Both the position numbers and the translations under genes were made by a program. Of a DNA stretch of 64,000 nucleotides, positions 16,501 through 25,330 are shown piece by piece. The stretch covers positions 62,001 to 126,000 of the forward strand of contig NZ_QVMT01000012.1 in NCBI RefSeq assembly GCF_003418935.1. Reading direction: 5' to 3'. Source of the stretch: Emticicia sp. C21 (GTDB taxonomy: Bacteria > Bacteroidota > Bacteroidia > Cytophagales > Spirosomataceae). The notes below the pieces were generated by a model, which worked only from the letters and a program-made list of their open reading frames with translations, made no database searches and had not been told where the DNA came from. Position 1 is the stretch's first letter, and each line of letters starts with the position of its first letter.

Positions 16501-18141
16501 TTAGATTTTACGAGCCGTATTAATGACATTTACCCCATTAAAACGAGCCGTTGAACTACCATGAGATACCGCACTTGATTGCGAGGGTTGCCCCTTGCCG
16601 TCAAAGAACGAACCGCCTAAACGATAGTCTCTTTCGTCGCATATCTGCGTACAAGAATTCCAGAATTCTTGCGTATTCGACTGATACGCCACATCTTTTA
16701 ACATTCCTTCAATTTTACCATCTTTGATTTCATAAAACAATTGCCCGCCAAACTGAAAGTTATAGCGTTGTTGGTCAATTGAGAACGAACCATCTCCGAT
16801 AATATATACTCCTTTTTTCACATCTTTAATCATTTCTTCTACCGAAAGCGGGGTTTTACCTGGTGCTAATGATACATTAGCCATACGTTGGAATTGAACT
16901 GACGACCAGCTATCTGCATAGCAACAGCCGTGTGATTCTTTTTCGCCAATGATATGCGCCTGATCTCTGATAGCCTGATAATTTACCAGCGTTCCGTCTT
17001 TCACCAAGTCCCAGCGTTTGGTCTGTACACCTTCATCATCCCAACCTACAGCGCCTAGTGAACCTACCTGTGTTTTATCAGCAAATAGATTTACTTGTTT
17101 GCTACCATAGTTGAAATTTTTGCTTTGCCATTTATCTAACGTAGCAAATGAGGTACCAGCAAAGTTGGCTTCATAACCTAAGACGCGGTCAAGCTCCAAT
17201 GGGTGACCTACCGACTCATGGATTGTCAGCCACAAGTGCGATGGGTCTAATATTAAATCATATTTACCTGCTTCTACCGATTTGGCTGTCAGTTTTGCTT
17301 TGGCTTGTTGAGCTGCTGCCGTTACATCTTCTAACATATCGTAGCCTTTATTGTAACGGGTAGTGATACCTGCTATTTTATCTGACGGATTGGCCTGTAA
17401 GTATTCATAACCCATCCCAACCGGAGCACTTAATGCCTGACGGGTTTCAAACTTACCTGTTTTAGGATCGATAGCCGTTACTGAGGCAATAGGCCAGATA
17501 CGGTGAATATCCTGGTCGATGTATGAACCATCAGTTGAAGCAAAGTATTTTTGCTCATTCACCATGAATAATACCGAGTTAACATAGTTCGCCCCATTTT
17601 TCAGGGCAGCATCGTTAACACTTAATAATAAATCTACTTTCTCTTTAATAGGTACTTCAAAGGCATTCTTTTTAATCGGAGCTTTCCAGCTTACTTCACC
17701 AAAGCCTTTTTGTGGAGCTAGTTGTACAGGCTCTTTCAATAATTTAGAGTTGGCTTTTGCAATAGCTACCGCTTCTTCGGCAGCTTTGGCTGTATCGGCT
17801 TCTGTTTTGGCATCTACCACAGCGGCAAATCCCCAGCAACCGTTGGCAATTACACGTACCCCTACACCATAAGACTCAGTATTGACGATATTCTGCACTT
17901 TGTCTTCACGTGTTACGACAAACTGATTCAGGTATCGACCGATACGTATGTCGGTGTAGGTAGCACCTTTGGCTTTGGCAGCATTCAGGGCAGCATCAGC
18001 TAAACGCTTCTTCAGTGCCACATCTATGCCTCCATCTAAAAGGGCTTCCTGTGAAACCGAATTGCCTATAATCGGAATATTGGGCAACATCATTGCACCA
18101 AATCCCATACCAGATAATTGGATAAAGTCTCTTCTTTTCAA
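16501..18141 (-). CDS. TldD-type metalloprotease with Tat signal, pair 1
   Basis: 546 residues. The N-terminus MKRRDFIQLSGMGFGAMM is a twin-arginine export signal (RRDFIQL) followed by a weakly hydrophobic stretch. The catalytic HExxxH appears as TIHESVGHPLELDRVLGYEA near residue 308, and the family block HGCCYADSW lies further on. The protein is therefore the active subunit of a TldD/TldE pair, apparently exported folded to the periplasm. Ordinary TldD is cytoplasmic and near 480 residues; the extra length is mostly the signal region. The C-terminal GSSTARFNGVNVINTARKI is intact. The REP-like cluster lies upstream of it. Confidence 0.9.
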   Translation of the reverse strand: MKRRDFIQLSGMGFGAMMLPNIPIIGNSVSQEALLDGGIDVALKKRLADAALNAAKAKGATYTDIRIGRYLNQFVVTREDKVQNIVNTESYGVGVRVIANGCWGFAAVVDAKTEADTAKAAEEAVAIAKANSKLLKEPVQLAPQKGFGEVSWKAPIKKNAFEVPIKEKVDLLLSVNDAALKNGANYVNSVLFMVNEQKYFASTDGSYIDQDIHRIWPIASVTAIDPKTGKFETRQALSAPVGMGYEYLQANPSDKIAGITTRYNKGYDMLEDVTAAAQQAKAKLTAKSVEAGKYDLILDPSHLWLTIHESVGHPLELDRVLGYEANFAGTSFATLDKWQSKNFNYGSKQVNLFADKTQVGSLGAVGWDDEGVQTKRWDLVKDGTLVNYQAIRDQAHIIGEKESHGCCYADSWSSVQFQRMANVSLAPGKTPLSVEEMIKDVKKGVYIIGDGSFSIDQQRYNFQFGGQLFYEIKDGKIEGMLKDVAYQSNTQEFWNSCTQICDERDYRLGGSFFDGKGQPSQSSAVSHGSSTARFNGVNVINTARKI

Positions 18142-18388
18142 AGCTTTTTCAGTTTTTTATTTGTTAGTGAAAGATTAATTTTAGTGTAACTATAAAAGTA
18201 AGAATTAAAATGAACTAAATACTAACCCAGTAAGGGGGATTTTGATAAATGGCCCAATAAATGTGCTGAGAGGCCCGTTAAATGATGTTAAATAGCGTGT
18301 TTAAGGCTTTTTAATTTCGATTGTCAAACGGTTCGCCGTTGCGATGCAGATTGTCGAATTGAAGAACTAACTGCAAATTCTGTTCTTT

Positions 18389-18551
18389 AGCCCCGTTAGG
18401 GACGGTATATTGGTAGAAATATTGAATATGAGGAGTATTAAGTCCTGTAGGGACGATATATTAAAATCGACGAATAATAATATATTATCCCTGCGGGATA
18501 CAAAGCATAATTCCCTTGTTTTTTCTACCGATATATCATCCCTACGGGATT
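18389..18551. repeat. REP-like nested palindrome cluster, distal copy (four units)
   Basis: Four units related to those at 13052-13272, in the same order and orientation: outer forward 18389-18420 (ends GGTAGAAAT), inner forward 18440-18466, inner inverted 18476-18500, outer inverted 18522-18551 (begins TTTCTACCGATATATC). Each has TCCC-N3-GGGA or a one-base variant. The order F1-F2-R2-R1 gives nested hairpins. It lies between the two TldD/TldE pairs with no transposase gene next to it, as expected of a non-autonomous element. The flanking 18142-18388 shows nothing else I can name. Confidence 0.85.
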
Positions 18552-18599
18552 AAAACCTCAAAAACTAAATCATATCCGTTTTATATTAAAAAACAACTC

Positions 18600-19916
18600 T
18601 TACACCGCATCAGAAAGCGATGAGAACGTAAAGTCTCTGATTTTCATCGGTGGAATCATGTTACCACCTACACGTACCGGAGCTCCCATCGCTTCAAGGT
18701 TGTTCAACATGATAACCGGACTTTCGTTGAAACGGAAGTTTTTTACCGGAAACTTGATTTGTCCTTTCTCAATATAGAAAGTTCCGTCACGGGTAAGACC
18801 TGTATATAGCAAGGTTTGAGGGTCAACGGCGCGGATATACCAGAAACGCGTCACCAGAATACCTTTTTCAGTACCTTTAATTAAATCAGCTAATGACTGT
18901 GTACCACCTTGCATCAGGAATCCGTTTGGTGGTGGAACCGCCTTAACGCCTTTTTTATCTGCCCAGAATCTTGAATAAGTCAGGTTTTTTACCACACCAT
19001 TCTCAATCCATGAGATTTTTTCTTGTGGACGACCATCACCTGAAAACCCTGCGTTTGGTACTTCTCCATTGGTAGGGTCAGAATAGATATTTACTCTTTC
19101 GTCGAATAGTTTTTCTCCTAAACGAGTACCGCCACCTTTTTTGCTCATAAAGCTTCTTCCTTCATCGGCATTACGGGCATCTATGCTACGCATCATGTTT
19201 TGTAATAATTCAACCGATGCTGCAGGTTCTAAAATAACGGTGTATTTGCCCGGCTCTAATGCCTGTGCATTTACCGAAGCCATTGCCTTTTGCATAGCTA
19301 CTTCGGTAGTCGATTTAGTATTCAGTTTCGATACATCGTTGAAATCTTTGATTGCATACCCTGAACCCAAACCATCTGCTGTACGAACGGTGATTGAGAA
19401 ATCTACTGACGTTGCTTTATTGTACCCAAATAGACCTTTACTATTACCGATAGCAAAAAAGCCAGTGGTATCTTCAAGATAACCTGCCGCTACCAGATTC
19501 TTTTTGGAACATGGGTCAATACTATCGAAAGCGGCTTTTGCTCTGAAATCAGGGTTAATATCCGCAGTTTTTTGAGCAAAAGTATTAGACTCTAAATAGG
19601 TTTGCGGCCCTAACATAGGCATATACTCAGGGTTTTCAGGAGCCAGTTTGGCTATTTCTTCTGCCCTGCGAACTGTTTTTTCTAAAGAGGCATCATCAAA
19701 CTCATTGATAGTTGATGTACCAGAGCGCTTGCCGTAAACTGCTGTTACCGCCAATGATAAGTCTGTTGATTCGCCACTGGTAGAAACGGTATTACGGGCA
19801 TAACGAATATTTCCGGTGCGACGGCCTGTAAGACCAACACTCATTTCGTCTGCTTTTGAGAAAGCTAAAACCTTGTCGATTATCTTTTTAGCTTCTTCTT
19901 TTGTTAATATTGCCAT
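18600..19916 (-). CDS. TldE/PmbA-type metalloprotease subunit, pair 2
   Basis: 438 residues, a clear paralogue of the TldE-like protein at 15037: shared blocks include RYARN-VSTSG, ELAKLAPENPEY, EPGKYTVILEP, RDGTFYIE and the C-terminus KIRDFTFSSLSDAV. No signal peptide and no HExxxH. It follows its TldD partner by 29 bases, closer than in pair 1. The two pairs presumably arose by tandem duplication of the two-gene unit. Confidence 0.88.
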   Translation of the reverse strand: MAILTKEEAKKIIDKVLAFSKADEMSVGLTGRRTGNIRYARNTVSTSGESTDLSLAVTAVYGKRSGTSTINEFDDASLEKTVRRAEEIAKLAPENPEYMPMLGPQTYLESNTFAQKTADINPDFRAKAAFDSIDPCSKKNLVAAGYLEDTTGFFAIGNSKGLFGYNKATSVDFSITVRTADGLGSGYAIKDFNDVSKLNTKSTTEVAMQKAMASVNAQALEPGKYTVILEPAASVELLQNMMRSIDARNADEGRSFMSKKGGGTRLGEKLFDERVNIYSDPTNGEVPNAGFSGDGRPQEKISWIENGVVKNLTYSRFWADKKGVKAVPPPNGFLMQGGTQSLADLIKGTEKGILVTRFWYIRAVDPQTLLYTGLTRDGTFYIEKGQIKFPVKNFRFNESPVIMLNNLEAMGAPVRVGGNMIPPMKIRDFTFSSLSDAV

Positions 19917-19945
19917 TGTGAATGTTCTTTTTGAGAGGTTTTAGA

Positions 19946-21592
19946 TTAACCAAGTTTTCTGCCTGTATTAATGACATTGACACCATTAAAACGAGTAGTA
20001 GAACTACCATGCGATACCGCACTTACCTGAGACGGCTGACCTTTTCCATCGAAGAATGAACCAAAGGTACGGTAGTCGTCTTTGTCACAAATCTGTGCAC
20101 ATGAGTTCCAGAATTCCTGCGTATTTGATTGATAAGCCACATCGTCAAGCATTCCTGCTAATTCACCATTTTTGATTTCATAAAATAGCTGGCCGCCAAA
20201 TTGGAAGTTATACCGTTGCTGGTCAATTGAATACGAACCACGACCAATAATGTAGATACCTTTCTCAACGCCTTTAATCATATCCATCACGTTCAGTTTT
20301 TCTGCACCCGGACGAAGCGATACGTTTGGCATACGTTGGAATTGCACCGAGTTCCAGTTATCGGCATAGCAACAGCCATGCGATTCTTTTTCTCCCAGAA
20401 TATTCACTTGGTCTCTGATAGCCTGATAGTTTACCAGAATTCCATCTTTAATCAAATCCCACTCTTTGCATGGCACACCTTCGTCGTCGTATCCTACAGT
20501 ACCCAAAGTATAAGGTTGCGTTTTATCGGCAACAATGTTTACCTGTTTGCTGCCATAATTAAAGTTCTTGGTTTTCCATTTATCTAAAGTAGCAAAGCTG
20601 GTTCCGGCGTAATTGGCTTCATAACCCAATACCCGGTCAAGTTCTGTTGGGTGACCTACCGACTCATGGATGGTTAATCCTAAGTGGTTAGGGTCAAGCA
20701 CTAAATCATATTTGCCTGGCAATACCGACTTGGCTGTCATTTTTTCTTTGGCTTGTTTGGCAGCATTGATCGCATCTTCCACCATATCGTAAGAGTTGCG
20801 ATAACCTACCAAACCATTTGGTCCAGGTATTTTCTCACTCGCTAAGCCATCTAAATACTCATAACCCATACCCATGGGTGAACTGATAGCATCACGAGTT
20901 TTGAATTTTCCTGCCTGACGGTCAACAGCTGTTACAGTAAATGTTGGCCAGATACGGTGTACGTCCTGATCAATATATGAACCATCTGAAGAAGCGAAAT
21001 ACTTTTGTTCGTTTACAAAAAACAGGTTGGAAGTAACAAAGCCAGCACCATTTTTCATGGCTTCGCTGTTTACTTTCATCAGCAAGTCGATTTTCTCCTG
21101 TACCGGAATCTCAAAAGCATTCTTTTTGATTGGCGTTTTCCAGGTAACTTCGCCCACGCCCTTTTGAGGGGCCAATATCACTGGCTCTGTCTGGATTTTT
21201 GCATTGGCTTTCGCAATGGCAACAGCTGTTTCGGCTGCTTTGGCAATACCTGCGTTGCTTACATCACTGGTAGCGGCAAATCCCCATGTGCCATTGGCTA
21301 TTACTCTGATACCCACACCATAAGACTCAGCGTTTACGATGTTCTGTACTTTGTTTTCACGGGTAAAGAGGAACTGTTGCAGGTAACGACCGATACGTAC
21401 GTCGGTATAAGTAGCTCCCTTGGATTTAGCGGCATTGAGTGCCACATCGGCCATTTTCTTTTTCGTAGCGGCGTCAGCCCCGGGCTCGAGCAGGTGTTCA
21501 ACCGGAACTATGTTACCTAAAACAGGTATGGTTGAACCCATCATAGCCCCCAGACCCATACCCGACAATTGGATAAAATCCCGTCTTTTCAT
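19946..21592 (-). CDS. TldD-type metalloprotease with Tat signal, pair 2
   Basis: 548 residues. Starts MKRRDFIQLSGMGLGAMMG, a twin-arginine signal almost the same as in pair 1. Zinc motif TIHESVGHPTELDRVLGYEA near residue 308; HGCCYADNWNSVQFQRMPNV conserved. Overall close to the pair 1 protein, with differences spread along the chain, which indicates an old duplication with both copies kept functional. It is the first gene of a two-gene operon with the TldE-like gene. Exported peptidase activity is predicted; the natural peptide substrate is unknown. Confidence 0.9.
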   Translation of the reverse strand: MKRRDFIQLSGMGLGAMMGSTIPVLGNIVPVEHLLEPGADAATKKKMADVALNAAKSKGATYTDVRIGRYLQQFLFTRENKVQNIVNAESYGVGIRVIANGTWGFAATSDVSNAGIAKAAETAVAIAKANAKIQTEPVILAPQKGVGEVTWKTPIKKNAFEIPVQEKIDLLMKVNSEAMKNGAGFVTSNLFFVNEQKYFASSDGSYIDQDVHRIWPTFTVTAVDRQAGKFKTRDAISSPMGMGYEYLDGLASEKIPGPNGLVGYRNSYDMVEDAINAAKQAKEKMTAKSVLPGKYDLVLDPNHLGLTIHESVGHPTELDRVLGYEANYAGTSFATLDKWKTKNFNYGSKQVNIVADKTQPYTLGTVGYDDEGVPCKEWDLIKDGILVNYQAIRDQVNILGEKESHGCCYADNWNSVQFQRMPNVSLRPGAEKLNVMDMIKGVEKGIYIIGRGSYSIDQQRYNFQFGGQLFYEIKNGELAGMLDDVAYQSNTQEFWNSCAQICDKDDYRTFGSFFDGKGQPSQVSAVSHGSSTTRFNGVNVINTGRKLG

Positions 21593-21877
21593 AATTGGGT
21601 GAGTAATTGAAGTTTGAAAGATGAAATACTATTCGTAAAAATGAAAAAAAACTCTATACTTCGCAATTTTTACTCTAAAATTCCCCCAATATGGGTGAAT
21701 AGCAGGTTCTTGTAGAGGGTATAAGTTTAGTTTATGTTAAAAAAACATTCTTAAACATAACCAAAAATTAAAACACTGCCATTGAGCTACGACCAAATGA
21801 GGGTTTTCAGCGACTTAAGTATACGTATAGATAAGGATAGAATTGGATTTATTCGAGCTGGGTGGTCATATAATGTG
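21593..21877. other. Intergenic region between TldD pair 2 and the hydrolase gene
   Basis: AT-rich, with no supported gene. It should hold the promoter of the pair 2 operon (leftward) and the 3' end of the hydrolase transcript. A short imperfect dyad (TTTATGTT with AACATAA, about 21733-21762) is the only structure I see. Confidence 0.4.
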
Positions 21878-23293
21878 TTATTTTTTCTTCTTGTCAAACA
21901 GCCAATCCAACAATCCCGGAGTATCACTTACCTCATTCCAGATATTATGGGCTTTATCAGGATATTCAGTGTACTTAGGATTTCCACCTGCTTTTTTTAT
22001 AGCATCAATCATCACCCGTGAGCCGATTACAGGAACATTTCTGTCGTTAGCACCATGAAAAGCCCAGACAGGCACATTGACAGCATTTTGGGCTAATGAA
22101 GCATCGCCAGCGCCTGAAATCGGAATGGCCGCAGCAAACAGGGTAGGGCGTGTGGAGATAAAATGCCAGGCACCATAGCCACCCAATGAATTGCCTGCTA
22201 CATAATATCTATTTGTATCTAACGGGAGTTTTTGTTCTAATGAAGCAATTGTTTCAAAAACCAACGAATCAACAGCCGGGAAATTAGGGATTCCTCCCCA
22301 GGTGGAGCCCACAGGACATTGAGGTACAAAAAGAAAAGCAGAATATTTAGCCCTGTTTTCAGGTTTTGAAAGCAAAGGTACAAGAAGAGAGGAACCAATC
22401 TGTTTTAAGTTATCAATCCCACATCCCGAACTTCCATGCAAACACACTACCAATGGATATTGCTTGGTTGAGTCGTAATTAAGGGGTTTCAATAATCGAT
22501 AGCGGAGTGTATCCTTTTGGTTGTTGACATAGATGCCTGCTTCGAAGGGTTCAGCGATTTTTTTGAGATGAGCGTCTTCTCGTCTGGCATTTTTATCAAT
22601 ATCAAGGCTATCCATCAATAGAATAAAACAGAAATATGACCCACCCATTGATATAATAAATATAGTAAAACTCATAGTGCTTATCCATGATTCCATACCA
22701 GAGGCAGGTATATCTTTACTTATTTTCTTTTCTTCCCGAAAATGAAAAATAAAGGCAATCGGCACTAATGTTCCGGCTAATCCCACCCATTGTTCCACCC
22801 GCATCATCATGCCACTTTGCATAAAACTAGTAGAGTTTATCGTCAAAATAATAGCTGAGGTCATAACGATTCCTTCAACCAATAGTACAATCCCCGCTAT
22901 TCTTAGCCATCGTTTTTTACCTATACCAGAATTGAGCAGGCTTATCGCATACAATATACCTGCTGCCAGAGAAATGATAATGAAAAGAATATGATAATTA
23001 AGTATCTCCCTGGTCTGCATGAGTCGCAGAAAAGAGAAAAAATGAAAGGTAGAGGCAGTAATGGACAGAATAAGTGCCCAAAAAGCAAACGAATATTGAT
23101 AGAAATGAAAATATTTCAACAAAATAACCGACCACACCAACCATACCAGAAACTCAAAAGTAAACCAACCATTAATAGATGATAGATTATTGGCGTGCAC
23201 ACCAACCACCAGATAAACAATGCTCTTAAACAAAATAAGAACAGCATAAATAGCAGTAAAGGTAATGGCAGAGGAATAGAAATTGCGGGGCAT
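21878..23293 (-). CDS. Membrane-anchored alpha/beta hydrolase (esterase-like) with multi-helix N-terminal domain
   Basis: 471 residues in two parts. Residues 1-235 hold about seven transmembrane helices, with HANN and HFHFREEKK loops. Residues 255-471 are an alpha/beta hydrolase of the dienelactone/phospholipase-carboxylesterase type: oxyanion region VVCLHGSSGCG, nucleophile GNSLGG, acid GANDRNVP and catalytic His in DKAHNIW. The catalytic domain would sit on one side of the membrane. Fusion of such an esterase to a multi-spanning domain is unusual. Single-gene unit; a hairpin follows the next gene downstream in transcription order. Substrate unknown. Confidence 0.75.
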   Translation of the reverse strand: MPRNFYSSAITFTAIYAVLILFKSIVYLVVGVHANNLSSINGWFTFEFLVWLVWSVILLKYFHFYQYSFAFWALILSITASTFHFFSFLRLMQTREILNYHILFIIISLAAGILYAISLLNSGIGKKRWLRIAGIVLLVEGIVMTSAIILTINSTSFMQSGMMMRVEQWVGLAGTLVPIAFIFHFREEKKISKDIPASGMESWISTMSFTIFIISMGGSYFCFILLMDSLDIDKNARREDAHLKKIAEPFEAGIYVNNQKDTLRYRLLKPLNYDSTKQYPLVVCLHGSSGCGIDNLKQIGSSLLVPLLSKPENRAKYSAFLFVPQCPVGSTWGGIPNFPAVDSLVFETIASLEQKLPLDTNRYYVAGNSLGGYGAWHFISTRPTLFAAAIPISGAGDASLAQNAVNVPVWAFHGANDRNVPVIGSRVMIDAIKKAGGNPKYTEYPDKAHNIWNEVSDTPGLLDWLFDKKKK

Positions 23294-23372
23294 ACATGAA
23301 ATGTGGTTGAATAAGCCGAGAGAGGAAAGATAAGAAGACTATTGCAAGCTCACAATATTTACGGAAGCAAAT

Positions 23373-23410
23373 AAGAGTAATGTCTGTTTTCGGTCAGGTT
23401 CATTACTCTT
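23373..23410 (-). terminator. Hairpin after the 208-residue lipoprotein gene
   Basis: A perfect 10-base stem (AAGAGTAATG at 23373-23382 with CATTACTCTT at 23401-23410) and an 18-base loop, 30 bases past the stop of the leftward lipoprotein gene. No long T tract follows, so termination is probable rather than certain. Confidence 0.5.
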
Positions 23411-23441
23411 AAATTTATTTCAGGAAGCCGTTTTATAGATT

Positions 23442-24068
23442 TTACAAAGGTTTCAGTTTGACACTAATGGTTAAAGGAGCGGTACTACCGGTAGCCACAT
23501 TGGCTGTATAGTTACCTATTTTAAAAAAACCAACTCTACCCTTTTTGTCCTTAAATCCAAAGACCTTTCCGGTGGCTGCATCGGTGGTTCGGTTGGTTAC
23601 ATCAGCAGAACCATACATTTTGTCAAAGTCGATTTTATAGTTTTTGACAACTCGTTCAAAATCAACGGATGTTTGAACAGAATCGAAAGCGGCTACCGAC
23701 ATTTTGTTATTTTCTTCCACATTCATTATCCGTGAATCGGTAATAGTGCTGAATGAACCAACATAGCCGGTTCGGGTTGACATCTGTTTTGCGTTTTCAA
23801 AAAAACGACAGGTATTACAGCCACCTCCATGATAATTGTATGCAAAATCAATCTGATCTGAAACAGCAACCGCTTCTGTTTGCGAATACACTTTACCATC
23901 AGACAGACTAAAAAAACCTTTCCGTGAAGCAACAATATTTCCGGTATTGGTTCCGATAATGCTTTCAACTGTGAATTCGGTTTTTTCAACCGGAACAGGA
24001 GTAGGGTCAGAGGATTTACAACTACTCAGGGCAATAATTCCAAGTAGTAAAATTTGTGAATTTTTCAT
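23442..24068 (-). CDS. Lipoprotein of unknown function
   Basis: 208 residues. Signal peptide with lipobox ALSSC (Cys17), then a short Pro-rich linker (SDPTPVPVEKTEF) and a single beta-rich domain. It contains HGGGCNTCRFFEN, a CxxC pair that could bind a metal or form a disulfide, and the C-terminal strands GFFKIGNYTANV and APLTISVKLKP. I do not recognise the family. It is a single-gene unit with a hairpin downstream; upstream is the decayed region at 24.1-24.9 kb. Confidence 0.6.
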   Translation of the reverse strand: MKNSQILLLGIIALSSCKSSDPTPVPVEKTEFTVESIIGTNTGNIVASRKGFFSLSDGKVYSQTEAVAVSDQIDFAYNYHGGGCNTCRFFENAKQMSTRTGYVGSFSTITDSRIMNVEENNKMSVAAFDSVQTSVDFERVVKNYKIDFDKMYGSADVTNRTTDAATGKVFGFKDKKGRVGFFKIGNYTANVATGSTAPLTISVKLKPL

Positions 24069-24587
24069 AGCTATTACGTAATTAAAAATACCTTTATCAA
24101 ACGGGGTGATAAAGCCGAAAAGTCATGTTTTTTTGTCTTTAATTAAAAGATTTTTCCAAAGTTCGCCAAAAGACAAAGGGTTTCCATGAGTTTTATTATT
24201 ATTTTACTAAACGGTAAGTGAAAGGTTTGGTTAGTGATAGACGAAGAAGACTTTGGAAATTCAGGTATTGATTTGAACAAAAAAGTAGTGGTCGAGCATT
24301 CAGAAAGTCTCTAAAAAGAATGTGGTTTCGAGCGAACATTTTTTAATGTAGACTGAAGTGGTGCACCTTTTTCAAGAGGGAAGGGGATATCAGTACACCA
24401 GAATTGTATTGTTGGATAGTGAAGGTATAATCGCCATCCCATTGGGTATACAACAGTATGATTCTATGCAAAACCTTTCTCACCCCTTTGAAAATCCAAA
24501 ATAAAGACAGAAATTTAGGGACGCCCGGTTAGGGAATACCCACTTAAGGACGCCAGTCCTGGTTAGAATCCACATAATAACAAATTT

Positions 24588-24743
24588 ATGACTGTAGATG
24601 GAAACAAGATTCATGCAGAGAACAGAGGTATTTTTAAAAGAGCGATTGGCTACGCTTATCATCAAGTAGTTTTGGAGTTTGGTAAAGTAATAACCCCTCA
24701 AACAGAGCAGAAAAAGGTTACCAATATGGTGGGAACCTTTTGA
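24588..24743 (+). CDS. 51-residue ORF, possible gene fragment
   Basis: Reads MTVDGNKIHAENRG, then IFKRAIGYAYHQVVLEFGK, and ends VITPQTEQKKVTNMVGTF. The last 16 codons recur at 24782-24832 with mostly third-position or conservative changes, which suggests the sequence was once under selection as protein. I do not recognise the family. In-frame stops precede the ATG, so it may be only the 3' end of a longer gene. Confidence 0.35.
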   Translation: MTVDGNKIHAENRGIFKRAIGYAYHQVVLEFGKVITPQTEQKKVTNMVGTF

Positions 24744-24832
24744 ATGAGCACAGGAATGGTTCGAGAAAAATCAGAATTACGACCCCTCAAACGGAGCAAG
24801 AAAAGGTAGCCAATATGGTAGGAACCTTTTGA
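24693..24832 (+). repeat. Direct repeat, two 51-base units encoding the same C-terminal tail
   Basis: Units 24693-24743 and 24782-24832, both starting ACCCCTCAAAC and ending GGAACCTTTTGA. Each encodes TPQTEQ-K-V-NMVGTF then TGA in its own frame. The intervening 38 bases are unrelated. Confidence 0.8.
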
Positions 24833-24894
24833 TGAAGACTGCACAATCTCATATTAATAGTAGTTAAATTAAAAAATAAGTAATTGAACAATTG

Positions 24895-25226
24895 ATGAAC
24901 CTCCTTTTTGTCTGTAGCCGGAACCAATGGCGTAGTCCGACTGCTGAAGCTGTTGACTAGGCGTCCCCTTTAAAAATCACGAATTTCACCAAACTAAATC
25001 AGCAGGTACAGAACCCTCTGCACGTATCAAGTTGACTGAAAAACTTTTACAGTGGGCAGACATCGTTTTTGTAATGGAGAAAAAACATAAGCAACGCATT
25101 CAACAAAAGTTTCCAAACCTCGTTAATGAGAAAGAAATTGTTGTGCTGGATATTCCTGACGAATACCAGTTTATGGATGAAGAACTGATTATGTCGTTGA
25201 AAACAGCGGTTTCGCCTTATTTGTAA
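24895..25226 (+). pseudogene. Low-molecular-weight phosphotyrosine phosphatase-like gene, frameshifted
   Basis: ATG at 24895 gives MNLLFVCSRNQWRSPTAEAV, the P-loop phosphatase N-terminus of small Bacteroidota proteins near 105 residues (the usual CX5R loop here is CSRNQWR). It then hits TAG at 24958. From 24969 another frame continues FKNHEFHQTKSAGTEPSARI and runs to the natural end VSPYL at 25226, including WADIVFVMEKKHKQRI and VLDIPDEYQFMDEEL. The two parts are separated by 14 extra bases (24955-24968), a shift of two. The rest is well preserved, so inactivation is probably recent. Confidence 0.8.
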
Positions 25227-25330
25227 AATTTTTTAATGATTTATTTATTTATCCTATTGACAATTAGTAAATTTAAGAATTCAACCAAGCGGACATTACC
25301 GTAATCTTCAAAAAACCTATCAGTATTACT

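Larger units (their letters stand above)
24069..24894. other. Decayed region with coding remnants
   Basis: About 825 bases with no intact recognisable gene. On the plus strand several stretches read as coding but are cut by stops: one reads VIDEEDFGNSGIDLNKK then stops near 24314; another runs from GTG at 24358 to TAA at 24504 (RIVLLDSEGIIAIPLGIQQ). A 51-codon frame and a duplicated tail follow. Short GC-rich words such as GGACGCC occur near 24518 and 24549. The whole looks like leftovers of several rearranged genes. Confidence 0.55.

Noticed and set aside
21005-21520. 171-codon ORF opposite TldD pair 2
   Set aside because: The sense strand is a fully conserved enzyme; antisense frame has no domain.
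24480-24701. 73-codon minus-strand ORF in the decayed region
   Set aside because: Overlaps the plus-strand ORF whose tail is duplicated with synonymous changes, so the plus strand was the coding one.
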